Below are positions 46,803 to 57,892 of a stretch of 64,000 bases of DNA, one piece after another. Each line of letters opens with the position of its first letter. Position 1 is the first letter of the stretch. The position numbers were made by a program, and so were the translations under genes. The notes below the pieces were generated by a model, which did not search any database, was not told where the DNA came from, and saw only the letters and a list, made by a program, of their open reading frames with translations. This DNA comes from Vitrella brassicaformis (Eukaryota > Sar > Vitrellaceae): positions 3,707 through 67,706 of the forward strand of contig CDMY01000298.1 of NCBI GenBank assembly GCA_001179505.1, written 5' to 3'.

Positions 46803-47626
46803 TCAGAGAGAGAGTCCCGCAGCGATTTGCACGACAGTCAGCGCAAATGCTGCCGAGTAGAAGGCACCGGTGTGGCGCATGACGTTGAGACTCTTCGCGG
46901 CACCTCTGCCAGCGGTCGCGATGCATTTCCACCTGAGCAGTAAAAGGAAGACACCGCAGCCAAGTGGAGTGACAGACGATGCGGAGGTCCGGAAGTGGTA
47001 GCCGCCAATCACCAAAAAGGGACACAAGCATCGTGCCATTGAATGAGATGATGATGCCATTAGTTGTCGTCTCTTACGTGCGTTGTCATTGCACTTGTGG
47101 TCTGTGCATGTGCTCCAGCAGACACACGAGCTGCCACACGACTTGGGAGCCAAGTCCTCACACAGCAAAATCTTGCCCGGGCCTTGAAAAGCTTCCATCC
47201 TAAAGACACACAGGCAGAGTAGACGAGAGAAAGAGAGAGACACGGATGCAGCCAAGCCATGTGTTGATGTCTTACGCTGTGCATAGGACTCTCTCTTGCT
47301 GTGGAGGACAACCCTTCTTGGTCGTCTGCTGTGCGTCCACAGCAAACCGTAGGCCGCTCTTGAGGGCGCCAGGGTCGCAGAAAGCTGCACAAAAACACAC
47401 ACACACACGCACAGACACTCACAATCCAAAGAGGAGCATGGGGTTGTGAGTGATCGGGACCTCTGCAGTTGCTGAAACACGACTGTCCCACGGCGAGGCG
47501 CTGCGCGTACTCACACAAGGGGATTTCACCTCTGCCTGTTATGTCAGCTTGCGACAGGATGAGGTGATTCGCTGTGGCAACAGTCACGCCACATGCCGAG
47601 ACGAGCAACAACAGCAGCACTCTCAT
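46803..47626 (-). CDS. Small secreted or GPI-anchored Cys-rich protein
   Basis: Exons 47626-47461, 47384-47276 and 47199-47078 join in consistent phase. They encode a signal peptide (MRVLLLLLVSACGVTVATA), then Cys-rich segments: EIPLCEYAQRLAVGQSCFSN, FCDPGALKSGLRFAVDAQQT, KGCPPQQERVLCTA and CGSSCVCWSTCTDHKC. The last exon depends on the donor chosen. One site gives a short hydrophilic end. A GT seven codon positions earlier (CACAA|GTGCAA) gives WKCIATAGRGAAKSLNVMRH and a hydrophobic tail FYSAAFALTVVQIAAGLSL typical of a GPI signal or membrane anchor. I do not recognise the family. Cell-surface location is inferred. Confidence 0.55.
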
Positions 47627-47813
47627 TGTCTTCCTTCTCAGCGGCAGTCAGAGAGACTCTCCAGTGGCAGTCAGAGCAACGTGTGTGTGTACCGCTCGTA
47701 AGAGAGTGCGTATAATTGGACGTTAAATACACATGACATACATACAAACATGTCTGAATGTCTCATCATTCATTCGCTCATTCGCCCATTTGCCCATCCA
47801 CTCATTCACTCAC

Positions 47814-50800
47814 TCACTCACTCACTCCCTCCTCCCCTGTGGATGATCTGATTGTCCCGTCCGCCCGCAGCCCCAGCAACGACATTGCTTCCACGTCCAT
47901 GTCTGTCACTCCACCCTGTGCACAGGCCATGCACGAATCGGGTGGGTCATCCACACACGACTGACACAGCAGGTGACCGCACGGGTAGTTGGCAGCACAC
48001 GCGGGAGGCAACACTGCCGACGATGCACCGGCACTCAGCGCCTGCAGCGCAGCAGAGAAACAGATGAGGAAAAAACATACATATGAGGGAAAAAGGTGGC
48101 ATGCCTTTCTCTTCTCTGTCTTACCCTTGCAGCGCAGAACGTGCACGACCACTGCTTCAGCGACGCGGTCAGCGTGTCATTGTCGCTCCTGAGCCGCTTG
48201 GCCTCCTGGGTCTTTCCCTCGAGTGCTGCCTTCAGTTCTCTGATGCGCTGGTTGAGCTGCTGCGGATCCTCTTCAGCCACCCGGGCGTCTCTTGGAGGCC
48301 TGTCCCCACCGTCGCCTGCACCCGAGCTGCCACCACCACCTTGGGCACCCGCTGGGCGATTAGATGGTGGCGGCTGCTGCTGCTGACCGCTGCCCTGCTG
48401 TTGCTGCTGCCGGCGGTGGTTGTTGCCATCGGGGTGGTCTCGCTGCTGCCCGCCGCCGGCCCTTTAATGTAAGGCAGCAGGCATTCAATCGATCCCATCC
48501 CAGCGCTTGCCTCCGTGTATGCATACCCTTACGTAGCTGTGCGGACGGCGCCGGCCTCCACGCCATTGCGGGCCGCGTCGTCCTCGTCGTGTCCGAAAAC
48601 GTCAGCAAGGTCGTCATTCGGGCTGGAGGCCTGCAGAAAGCAATGCAGGATGGACACACATTACAAAGCGTCTCTCCCTCTACCTTCCTCTCTCGCCCAC
48701 CTTGTCTTTCGCGGCAGCTGTCCCGTTTGCCTTGGCAGGGAGGCGTCTGTCGTCGTCTTCATCTGAATCGACAACGCGGCGTCGATTTCGGCGGTTGATG
48801 CGAGAGCCATCCTCATCGTCACCGCCATCATTGTTGCCGGCTCTCACGTCCCCCCGCTGCCGCTTGTCGCCCGCATGCGCATCCTCCTCCTTTGCCTTGG
48901 CCTTCTTCTTGTGCTGTTTCTTGTGCCTCTTGCCCGTCTCCCTGTCCCTGTTGTCGTCGTCCCCCTTGTCAGCAGCCTTGTCGCGGTGCTTCCTCTTCTT
49001 GTGCCCCTTGCCCTTGGCATCCTCACCCGCTGATGCGGGCACAGCCGCCTCGGAAGGCTCCTGGAAGTCGCGCATGGAGGGCGAGTTGGTGTGGGGCGGC
49101 CCTGACTCGCCGGGAGATGATTCAGGCACGGCAGGAGTGGGGCCGGACCGGCTCGGCTTGGCGTCGCTCGCACTCCGCTGAGGCTCCCCTGGTCGACTGA
49201 CGGCCGCTTCAGCTTCAGGATGCGCGGACGTCGGCTGCGATGGCTCCGACTCATTGACCAGCTTTAGCTTCGACTTGGACTTGGTCTTGGACTTCTTCAG
49301 AAGACTCACACCACCGGCGAAGCCCTTGGCGGGCGGCTGCTCCACGCCCTTGCTGGACGCAGGATGAGCACTCTCGGCCGCAGTGGGGCTAGCACCCGAC
49401 AGCTCGGGGAGTGTGGCGGTTGAGTCGCCCCTTGCCGCCTCCACTGGCCGCCGAATGCGCTCCTCGCGCAGCGCCTGGCCGCGTCGTACCCAAGCAGTGG
49501 CCTCTTCCAGCTGATCGATGTCTCGGTATGAGACGCGGTCGAAGGGGAAGCTGTCCTGGTTGAGTGGTCCTGCGGGCAGCGTGGAGGGGTCGTTATTCTG
49601 CGCCCGACGCAGAAAGTCCCTCACGTACGCCGTCCCCTCGCCCGCGTCAGTCCTCTGCAGCTGGTCGGTCAGCCGAGTCACCAGATCACGGATGTCCGTG
49701 ACGCCACGAGACGTATCCCGCGTGAGCAGGCGATCGATGGGATTCGCGAAGGATGCACTGAGGACGGTATTGCTGTTGCCCGGCAGAAGACTGAGGGCTC
49801 GGCCATCGTACCGTTCTGGCTCTGGTGGGAGACCAGCCGGGCTGATGGGCCGCTGCTTGGGCTGCTGGTCCACCTTAGGAGAGAGGTCCGGCTTGTGTTC
49901 GTCGGTGAGGGGAGCGTGCCAAGACTCGATGAGGATGGTGTGCTGAGGGAGGCCGGGTGGTGGCGCTAGATGGTCGAGCTTGGCGAAGATCCTGCGGCTC
50001 TCGTGGTCCTTGCAGCACAGCGTTGCGAAGCTCTTGTGCTGCTCGTGCCACCAGTGGACGATCTCGGGCACTCTGCAGCCACTCGTCTCCTCTGGATGGT
50101 CTCGCATGTGCTGCGCGCACGTGTCGATGATGTACCGCTCCAGTGCGATAGTGTTCCTGATACACACACCACACACACACACATACACAACACACATGCT
50201 AGGGATGTTTATATCGGCGCGTTGTGCCACGTGTGTGTGATACCATTCTTTCGGGAAGCCTTTGACGACAACACACAGCCGAGTTTTGATGTCCTGCGGC
50301 ACGTCCATCATGTTGGCGCTCGCCGGCCACTCGCACGGCTCCTCAATCACATCTGCAGTCCCTGATCACATATCAGTCACATGCGACCACAGAAGTCATT
50401 CAGACCAGAGCAAATCGTGCATCCCTGAATCCAATCCGTGTCCTCACCTTCCTCTTTCATCGATTTCGCGGGCGATTCAGCCTTGGGAGTCCCCACTGCC
50501 TCCTTAGCTCTCTCCGCCCCCGCGTGACCCTCCCTAACGGGCACCGACATGACGGGAGGGGCACTCTGCACAGAGGCCGTGGTAGAGGCGACCACAGCAG
50601 CGGTATGAGGAGCTGTAGCAGCAGCATCTGCCACCGTTGACGGCCGTTGGTCCCACGGCGACTGGCGAGGTGGCCTTGGGAAGGGGGCAAAGCGGGTAGG
50701 TGGGCGGGGGTTGGGGAGCCCGGGCAGCTGCGGCACCTGGGGCGACGGGATGGGCTCCACACGGGCAGGGGCAGGAGAGCTCACACCATTCACAAGGCTG

Positions 50801-51744
50801 CCACAAGACGAACCGAATAAAGTATCGATGAAAGCAGCACCCCTCACCCTGCTCGTCTCTCTTGGTGCGGTGTCACCTGTTATCTGCAGGCGTCATTGGG
50901 GTCTTTGGGGTCTCAGCGCGATGGGGCGGGTTGCTGGGCGGATTGCTGGGTGGCCCTTGGTCGCGTGGGTTGCTGCTGGGCGGCCCCGAGTGCTGTCCCT
51001 GTTCCCACCACGGCCTGTCGCCAGTGGGCTTGTTCCGGAATCTCTCGAGGCTGATCACGGGGTTGTCTTCCATGGTGGCGTCAGCCGCATCCACGTACTC
51101 CTGGGCGCGCCTTGGCTTGTTACCGAATGCGGTGATCATGTTCTCTCTGTCAACGGGGGTGCGGCACCCGATGGTGGCCATGGGCTTACTGCCGATGAAG
51201 ATGTCCTGCAGCTCGGGGAAGGGCACATTCCTCGTGGCGGGATTCTCACACCACACGCGACGAAGGAAGCCACGCACCTTGTCTTTCTCCCTGATCCACA
51301 TGAGCACACGCACAGGGGGATGCACACGATCATGCTGAAGTCAGTCATAGCTACAACTGACCATCTCATGGGTTTGCCCAGCAGTGCGAGGCAGAGCATC
51401 TCTCGCTGGTCGAGCTTGAGATCTCTGAACTGCACTGGATGCCCATGGCTGTCGGTCGGCCACCTCACGCCAGACGGAGGTGAGAGACCACGCCCTGCAC
51501 CACCCCCCGCCCCACACACACACCATCATTATGACACCCAGAAGGAGCGTCATCCATCGCCCCCGCACCCACCCCTCGCCCTCCCTGCCTGTCTCTGCCT
51601 GGCTGTCGTCCTACTCGCGGCAGTGGGCGGGTGTCTGGCGCCGTGAAGGCCATCCGCATGCTCACGGTTGTCACGCCTGACTCCCGGGAAGGTAGCATTG
51701 GGTCCACTCAGAGGGGGACGCCTCTGCGGCTGATTGCCGTACAT
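47814..51744 (-). CDS. Large low-complexity protein with C-terminal RING finger
   Basis: Exons run from MYGNQPQRRPPLSGP (51744) to a stop at 47814. N-terminal blocks are LKLDQREMLCLALLGKPMRW spliced to EKDKVRGFLRRVWCENPATR, and NVPFPELQDIFIGSKPMATI. A Pro-rich region follows, then RNTIALERYIIDTCAQHMRD with WHEQHKSFATLCCKDHESRR. A long Lys-rich region (KGKGHKKRKHRDKAADKGDD) and a poly-Q stretch come next. A coiled coil (NQRIRELKAALEGKTQEAKR) leads into a C3HC4 RING: WSCTFCAAR then, after an intron, PCGHLLCQSCVDDPPDSCMA and the closing Cys. A nuclear E3 ubiquitin ligase is inferred. Joining all exons into one gene is supported by in-phase splicing but not proven; two genes remain possible. Confidence 0.55.
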
Positions 51745-52006
51745 AGCTGCCCTTGACGCCCCAAAGTCAGCTCATTCGAGCGCCGAATGACAGCATCAGC
51801 AGCCAGCCCGACGATCGTGCCTCCACCTCAAGGACGATGCTTCAGTCGTCTCGCCCTCCTCCTCGTGTGGTGCAGGTCTGTGACGCGAGAGATGGTGAAA
51901 GGGGGATCTGCCGAGAGAGCCAGGTGCCGCAGAATAGATGTCCTCGTGGGTGCTGAAGTGCTCCGAGCACACAGAAGCCGCGCCTCAGACAAAACCATTA
52001 GTCAAA

Positions 52007-52034
52007 CAGCTCGCAAATGGGGCTAAGCTCGCAG
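52007..52034 (+). promoter_or_regulatory. Paired AGCTCGCA motifs at the edge of the gene-poor region
   Basis: CAGCTCGCAAATGGGGC (52007) is followed by GCTAAGCTCGCAG (52022-52034). The same two sub-motifs occur, in swapped order, at 60937-60976. They lie 263 bp upstream of the minus-strand RING gene start, but in plus orientation, pointing into the gene-poor region. Confidence 0.42.
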
Positions 52035-52276
52035 TTGTAGAAACGGGGAGCCGCGCGTTCCCTTCTTTTTAAGAGAGTAAGTAGTTTTAGACAAAGATGC
52101 TGAAGGCAAGTGTCAGTCAGGAGATAGGTTCATCGTCTTGTCACGCATGCATGCATGCATGCAGTGAGTGACCATCAGACAGCGTGGCGGTGCCACCGAC
52201 ATCGATCATCGCATCACATCACACCAGCCCAGCAACATACATGCATTCACGCAGCCGTACCGTACGCACACACACG

Positions 52277-52301
52277 CATCCATCCATCCATCCATCCATC
52301 C
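52277..52301 (+). repeat. (CATC)n microsatellite
   Basis: Six tandem CATC units plus one base; the first of many such tracts on the plus strand of this region. Confidence 0.9.
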
Positions 52302-53252
52302 AATCCTTCAAGGGCTAAATTAGGCAGACTCTCATTCCTCTGTCTGGTCGACGCACTCACTCACTCACACCACACAGGCAGGCACAAAATCAGCCCGGGC
52401 AGGTCCTCCTGAATTGAGCACAAGAGAGGGGAGAAAAGAGAGCCGCCGGGTGCGCCGCTTCTCATCACACGACACGCACACACGCACGCATCCAAAAATC
52501 CATCATCCCACATCATCACGTCACCACAGCATGAGGCAGTCGCATCGCATGCAGCACCACATCGCCATCGACCATGCACACACGCACACGCAGGCAAGCA
52601 AGTGGGAGCAGAGCGGGAATGATGGCATGCATCAGTACGAGATGTACGCACCTTGTCAGTCATGATGTGTTTGTTGTGTGGGGATGTATGGGTCGCTCGC
52701 TCGTTATGCAAATAAGTAAGAAGGTCCGTACGTACATACACACATACACGGACACACACACACACACACGCCTGTTTACGCATGCCATGCCATGCAGCCA
52801 CCCAGTGAGTGACCTGTCCGTCTTGTCTGCCCTCACCTGCCAGTAGTCTACACACAGCCACTGTCCCCTCTCCCCCCGCAGCCACCCGGCCAGCCAGACA
52901 TTCATTTAAAAGGAGAGGTGAGCCAGGAGAGTGAGACATCTATCAGCCAGGTACTAAAAGCAAAACACCGGAATACCGGCCTCTGTCTGTCTGTCTGTCT
53001 TGCTGGTCGGCGTCCATCGGTTAGAAAGATCACGCAAACAAACGTGTCAAGTCGTAACAAAAAAGTCACAGCCCCGGTCAGCGAAACAGCTAGCTAATTG
53101 TGGTGTGGTGCTGTGGGTGCCTTCAGGTTTCCATGTTGCTGCCTTGTCTCTCTGTCGTCAAGTGACCGTCAGTAGACACGTCATTTGCAGGCGATTCAAA
53201 ATCCAGTAGTACACAATGCGGCAGGCGGCTGTTCTCATCCAGACGGTGCCTT

Positions 53253-53348
53253 GTGTGTCTGATTTGACATCAGCCCCCAACGTCCACGTTCAGCTTTTGG
53301 CGTATAGCAGAGTGTGGCCGTTGGAGGGCAGTATCAAATCAGACACAC
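53253..53348 (+). ncRNA. Long imperfect hairpin, pre-miRNA-like
   Basis: The arms 53253-53282 and 53319-53348 are inverted repeats of 30 nt. The outer 15 bases (GTGTGTCTGATTTGA and its complement) and the innermost 5 (CAACG) pair perfectly. About 24 of 30 pair overall, with an internal bulge. The 36-nt loop can pair further (CCAC with GTGG). The stem is not a simple repeat. Its size and shape suit a small-RNA precursor or a short inverted-repeat element. Expression is unknown. Confidence 0.45.
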
Positions 53349-54656
53349 TCAACACTCAGCCAGATTGAATGTTCTGTTCGTCGTGTTTCAGACAGACAGA
53401 TACGGCACTGATTCACTCACTCACTCATGCTTAAAAGGAAAGCAAGCGGACACCACCCAGCGACTTGACAGCAACAGCGAGACAGGAGGCTCCATCCGTG
53501 ACGACGACACCAAGCCACGCCACGCCACGCCATGGCTCATCAGGACCGCACCCACTGCATGATAATCACTCCATGCCACGCCACTCACGCCCGCACTCAA
53601 TGCACATCTGCACGGAGAGATGCACACAAGCACAAGCATGACGCACATGGGGACGTCCTCGGCCGGCAGCGCAATGAGATGTATTCGTGGATCGTCTGTT
53701 GGCAGGGAGGCAGGCATGGCACGCCACTCTTTCACCACCCATCCACTCACCACAGGTATGCAGATGCATCACGGCATCACAGCACTGGATGGACCATCAA
53801 TACGGAGCGTATCGCACACCTGCATGTTGCATGCCACCTACACAGACCACACCACGCACACGGGGATGGAGGAGGGGACGAGGGAGGGAAGGAGGGACAC
53901 ACATCAATTCCATCACACACACAAGACAGAGACGTCAATTCATCATGTGTGTGTATGTGATGTGTGCAATGCTGGGGCATGCGTGTGACGAATATGAGTG
54001 AATGAGTGGGTGGGTGTATGGCATGAGGTGAGTGACTGGGCGGGCTGGGTGAGACTAGCTAGCTGGCCTATCACTGGGTTCAAAACAAAAAGACACTGTA
54101 CGCTCTCCTCTCTCCCAGCTCTCGCATCGCTTCCCTCCTCTCTCTGCCATCCATTGACTCAAACAACACCAAACAGCTTCGCAACCGGCCAGTCAGACAG
54201 ACAGACAGACAGTCAAGACCAGTCAGTCAGTGAGTGCGTGAGAAAAAGACCTTACAGACGCTCTCCTCTCCTCCCTGCCCTCGCCTCCCCTCTCCCCGTC
54301 TCTCTCGCTTGTTGACAACCGGAAAAAATAGACACACTGACTGATCACTCGCTTGCTTGCTTGTCGATCCGATCCATCCGTTGCGCCATCCGTCCATGCG
54401 TCCATGCGTCACTCAGTTCAGCGCGCATGTGTACGTATGTATGTACGTATGTTGTACTGATATGTATGTATGTGTACGCATACAGCCGACCGTGGGAGTT
54501 ATGGTATGGATGGCACGCACGCACAGGCGTAGGCAGGGAGGTAGGTGAGCTGAGTGAGTGAGTGCTACTCTGCGGCAGGGATGTAGAGAGGCTACACACG
54601 GCAGGCACGCAGGCAGACAGGAGGCAGGCAGGCAGATGCAGACGCAAACAGACAGG

Positions 54657-54698
54657 CCATCCATCCATCCATCCATCCAGCCAGCCAGCCAGCCAGCC
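54657..54698 (+). repeat. (CCAT)n then (CCAG)n compound microsatellite
   Basis: CCAT units change directly into CCAG units within one tract of about 42 bases. Confidence 0.9.
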
Positions 54699-56377
54699 AA
54701 GTAGACATGACACGAGCCACCGCAAGCGAACCAAGAGGTGTGAAGGAATGGATGTAGCACGAGAGCACGAGAGCATCATACACAGACAGAGAGCCAGACA
54801 TCCCGGGTGTGAGAGCAAGACCAAGACCGCACACGCCACCGAATGCAGAAGAGACACCACGCCATTCACCACCCACACCCATCCGTCCACATATGTGCGC
54901 GTCAGTCATCGAGGGCAGCACATCACTCCACAGCACCGCCAGCCACGTGTGTAGTGTACGTGTGTATTGTATGTGTACATACCACCCACGATCCAACGAA
55001 CGAACGAAGAGAGCACCATTCCATCCATCTATCCATCACTCCATCCATATCCACGACGCGAGATATATGCATGAGCATGCGCTGTACAAAACACTCACTC
55101 CATCCACCACACCACGCTTCGCACACGACACCACCACGCCATGCACGCACGCAACGCATTGCATCGCACCGCATCCACATAAGTCCTGTCACATCCAGAG
55201 TGTGATGATCAGTGTGTGACGGACATCCATCCACCCTCTGACACAGCACTCCACACCATACATACGCAGCTATGCATATCACGTTAGTCCAGATCGACCG
55301 ACCGATCGATCGGTGTGTCGTAGTTCATTCGCTCGCTCTCTTCCTCCGCTCTTGCACTCGGTGATGGGCGGGCGGGCAGGCAGGCAGGCAGTCATGCCCT
55401 TGACTACAAAACTGCTGCTCCGCGATGAAAGCAGAGCAGCAGCTCCGATACACACACACATACGTACAGCCCCGTGTAAGTACGAATGAACGCTAGCCAA
55501 ATAGGTGTATGGTACGCACGCAGACAGGCGGACAGCAGGCACACGTGAGGGAGTGAGTGAGTGATGAGTGTGTATGAATGGGCCGCAGAGCCACATACAG
55601 ACAGAGAGAGAGAGAGTTCCATGGACAGAGAGGGAGAGCACGAGAGAGGGGGAGACCGACACCAGACAAGCAGAGAGAGATGTACCCAATCCATCCATCC
55701 ATCGATGAATCCACCGAAGGCCAGTCCGCGTGTAGCCACCACCATGCCACGTATCCATCCATCCATGCACTCAGCCGCTTTCTACCCACCACGTAATGAC
55801 GCTTCCATTATGTAGAGGGAGGAGGTACGAAGGTCAAAACTGTGGCTGGCTGGCATCATGAGTGATGTCGTGTGTACGTACATACTCATATACATACATA
55901 CATGCTCGCATACACAACACAGCGATGGATCGATGGTTGTTTGTGGGTGCAGTGAGTGAGTGAGTGAGTCACGTGACTTGACTTGACTGACTGACTGACT
56001 GGCGAACAGAACCATCCATCCACTCATGCATGCCATGCAGCAGGGCACGAGACGAAGGCGAGTGACACGGAGACGAGAGCAGCTACGCGAGACGGCAGGC
56101 TGTACACAAGTGGGTGGGTGGACGAATGGACAGGCAAGAACGGGTGTATGTGTGTACGCATGGAATCACAGTGAGTGAGTGAGTGAGTGTAGCCACACTA
56201 CGCATGGAGCAAGCGTGTCTGTCTTGCGCGTCTAAGCAGAGGACCGGCCGCGTCGTTCGTCGCCGAGCCAGCCGAGCCGACAGAAGCACCTCCGTTCTCG
56301 CCTGCCCGTCAGCCCGCCCCATTGAAAACGGAAAAAGTGAGCAGCAAGCGCCCGTACGGTCTGTCTGTGTGCCTCCC

Positions 56378-56405
56378 TGTCTGTCTGTCTGTCTGTCTGT
56401 CTGTC
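56378..56405 (+). repeat. (CTGT)n microsatellite
   Basis: About seven tandem CTGT units in the gene-poor region. Confidence 0.85.
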
Positions 56406-57892
56406 AGGTTAGAAGATCATACGCGTGGCGAATATCGATCGATCCACCACTTCACTTGACGTGTAAGCCATCCATCACCCAGCCAGTCCGCCCGCACCCA
56501 TTCACTCATCTGATGAGATGTCATCCACTGCACTGCACGATAGCACTGCATCGATCGCATCATCGCATTCTCGCATTATTCAGCTCCGTTCAGCTGGCTT
56601 GGGGATACCAACAGACGAAGGAATGAACACCACCACCACCACCACGCCGCACGAACAACAAAATCTGTCTCGTGTGTCGTATTGAGTTGCCTTCCCATCC
56701 ATCCATCCACAGCGAGCAAGCACATCCATCCATCCACTGGCTGACGCAAACAAAACGATACACGCCGTGTCATTCATGACCCACCCCATCCGGCCCTCCC
56801 TCCCCTGGCTGGCTGTCCCTTTACATAGGTACATACACAGTGACGTCACTCACAATCACAGCTATCCACTTATCCATCCATCCATCCGTGCACACTACAT
56901 ATGTGAGCAGGGGAAAATCTCGCCAATCGCTCGCCAACGGTCGCTCGCTTGCTCGCACAACACGTCACGTACAACCAAACATACACCCACCCACCCACAC
57001 GCTATGCAAACAGCCAGACAGGCAAAGGAGTGAGTGGCGGTCTTCGGTCAGTCCATCCATGTACCCACCAGACGCACGGACGCACGGCAGCAAGTGAGCG
57101 ATGGATTGTGTTTGTGTTTGGTGCGATTGGCGGCATGTTTTCTTCCTTCCTTCGACAGACATCTCACACAGCGTCTGCATCCATCTACCGACCTGCACAA
57201 GAGCGGAGCGAAGTTAGTCAGTGAGGTAAAGTACGAGGCGGGACAAGACGAGGGAGAGGGCGCACCAACCAATAGATGGGTCATAGAAACGAGAAAAGGG
57301 CAAGTGAGTGAGTGAGGAGGTAGAAGGTAAGGCAAGCCGCAGCCTCTCTCTCTCTCGTCAGTAGCGTAGGTATCGATCTATCCAATCCACCAATGGGAGG
57401 GGAGCATCCATCCATCCATCCATTCATCCAGGCATACGTGTTGGTTATCGTACAGACACTATCCTACAAACAGACGGTCCGTCCTCCTTCCCATCCACGG
57501 TCGGCCGACCGATGAGGCAGCCAGCCAGCCAATTTAAAACATCACCGTAACCCAAATACTGTCTTGTCTGTCGTAGTCGATGGATGCTCCATCCAGCCCT
57601 CCTTCCTCCCTCCGAGCAATGCACTCCATCCATGCATCCATCCATCCATGCCATTGCACCCGTCGCACCACATTAGCAGTCCAGTTGGCCATAGCAAACA
57701 ACCCACTGATTGCATCCACCATCCATCCATCCACCACGAGCATACAATCCACCAACAAACACCCGCCCCGCACCGCCCCATCCCACCCCCACATACCTAC
57801 GTAACGTAACTTACGGCCTTTCTTCGTTCGTTCCTTCCTAGCCTGCCTGTCTATCTATGTATGTGTGTTGCATGGTGTACGATGTGGTCACT

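Larger units (their letters stand above)
52035..57892. other. 5.9-kb region without a recognisable protein gene
   Basis: The sequence is dominated by tetranucleotide repeats: CATC runs on the plus strand (52277-52301, 54657, 55683, 56697, 56877, 57410, 57640 areas), CAGA/CTGT runs, and TGAG/CACT runs. Open frames translate only repeats such as HPSIHPS or DGWMDG. A long hairpin is at 53253-53348. The rest, including 52900-53250 and 53350-54660, shows nothing I can name. Confidence 0.65.

Noticed and set aside
52277-52301. CRISPR-like array of CATC repeats
   Set aside because: These are uninterrupted tandem tetranucleotides without spacers in a eukaryotic genome.
53055-53075. CAAGTCGTAACAA resembling the 3' end of small-subunit rRNA
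   Set aside because: The similarity stops after 12 bases and no neighbouring rRNA helix sequence is present.
54345-54890. 181-codon and similar open frames in the gene-poor region
   Set aside because: They translate tetranucleotide repeats (DGWMDG, AGWLAGW) and have no consistent splice structure.
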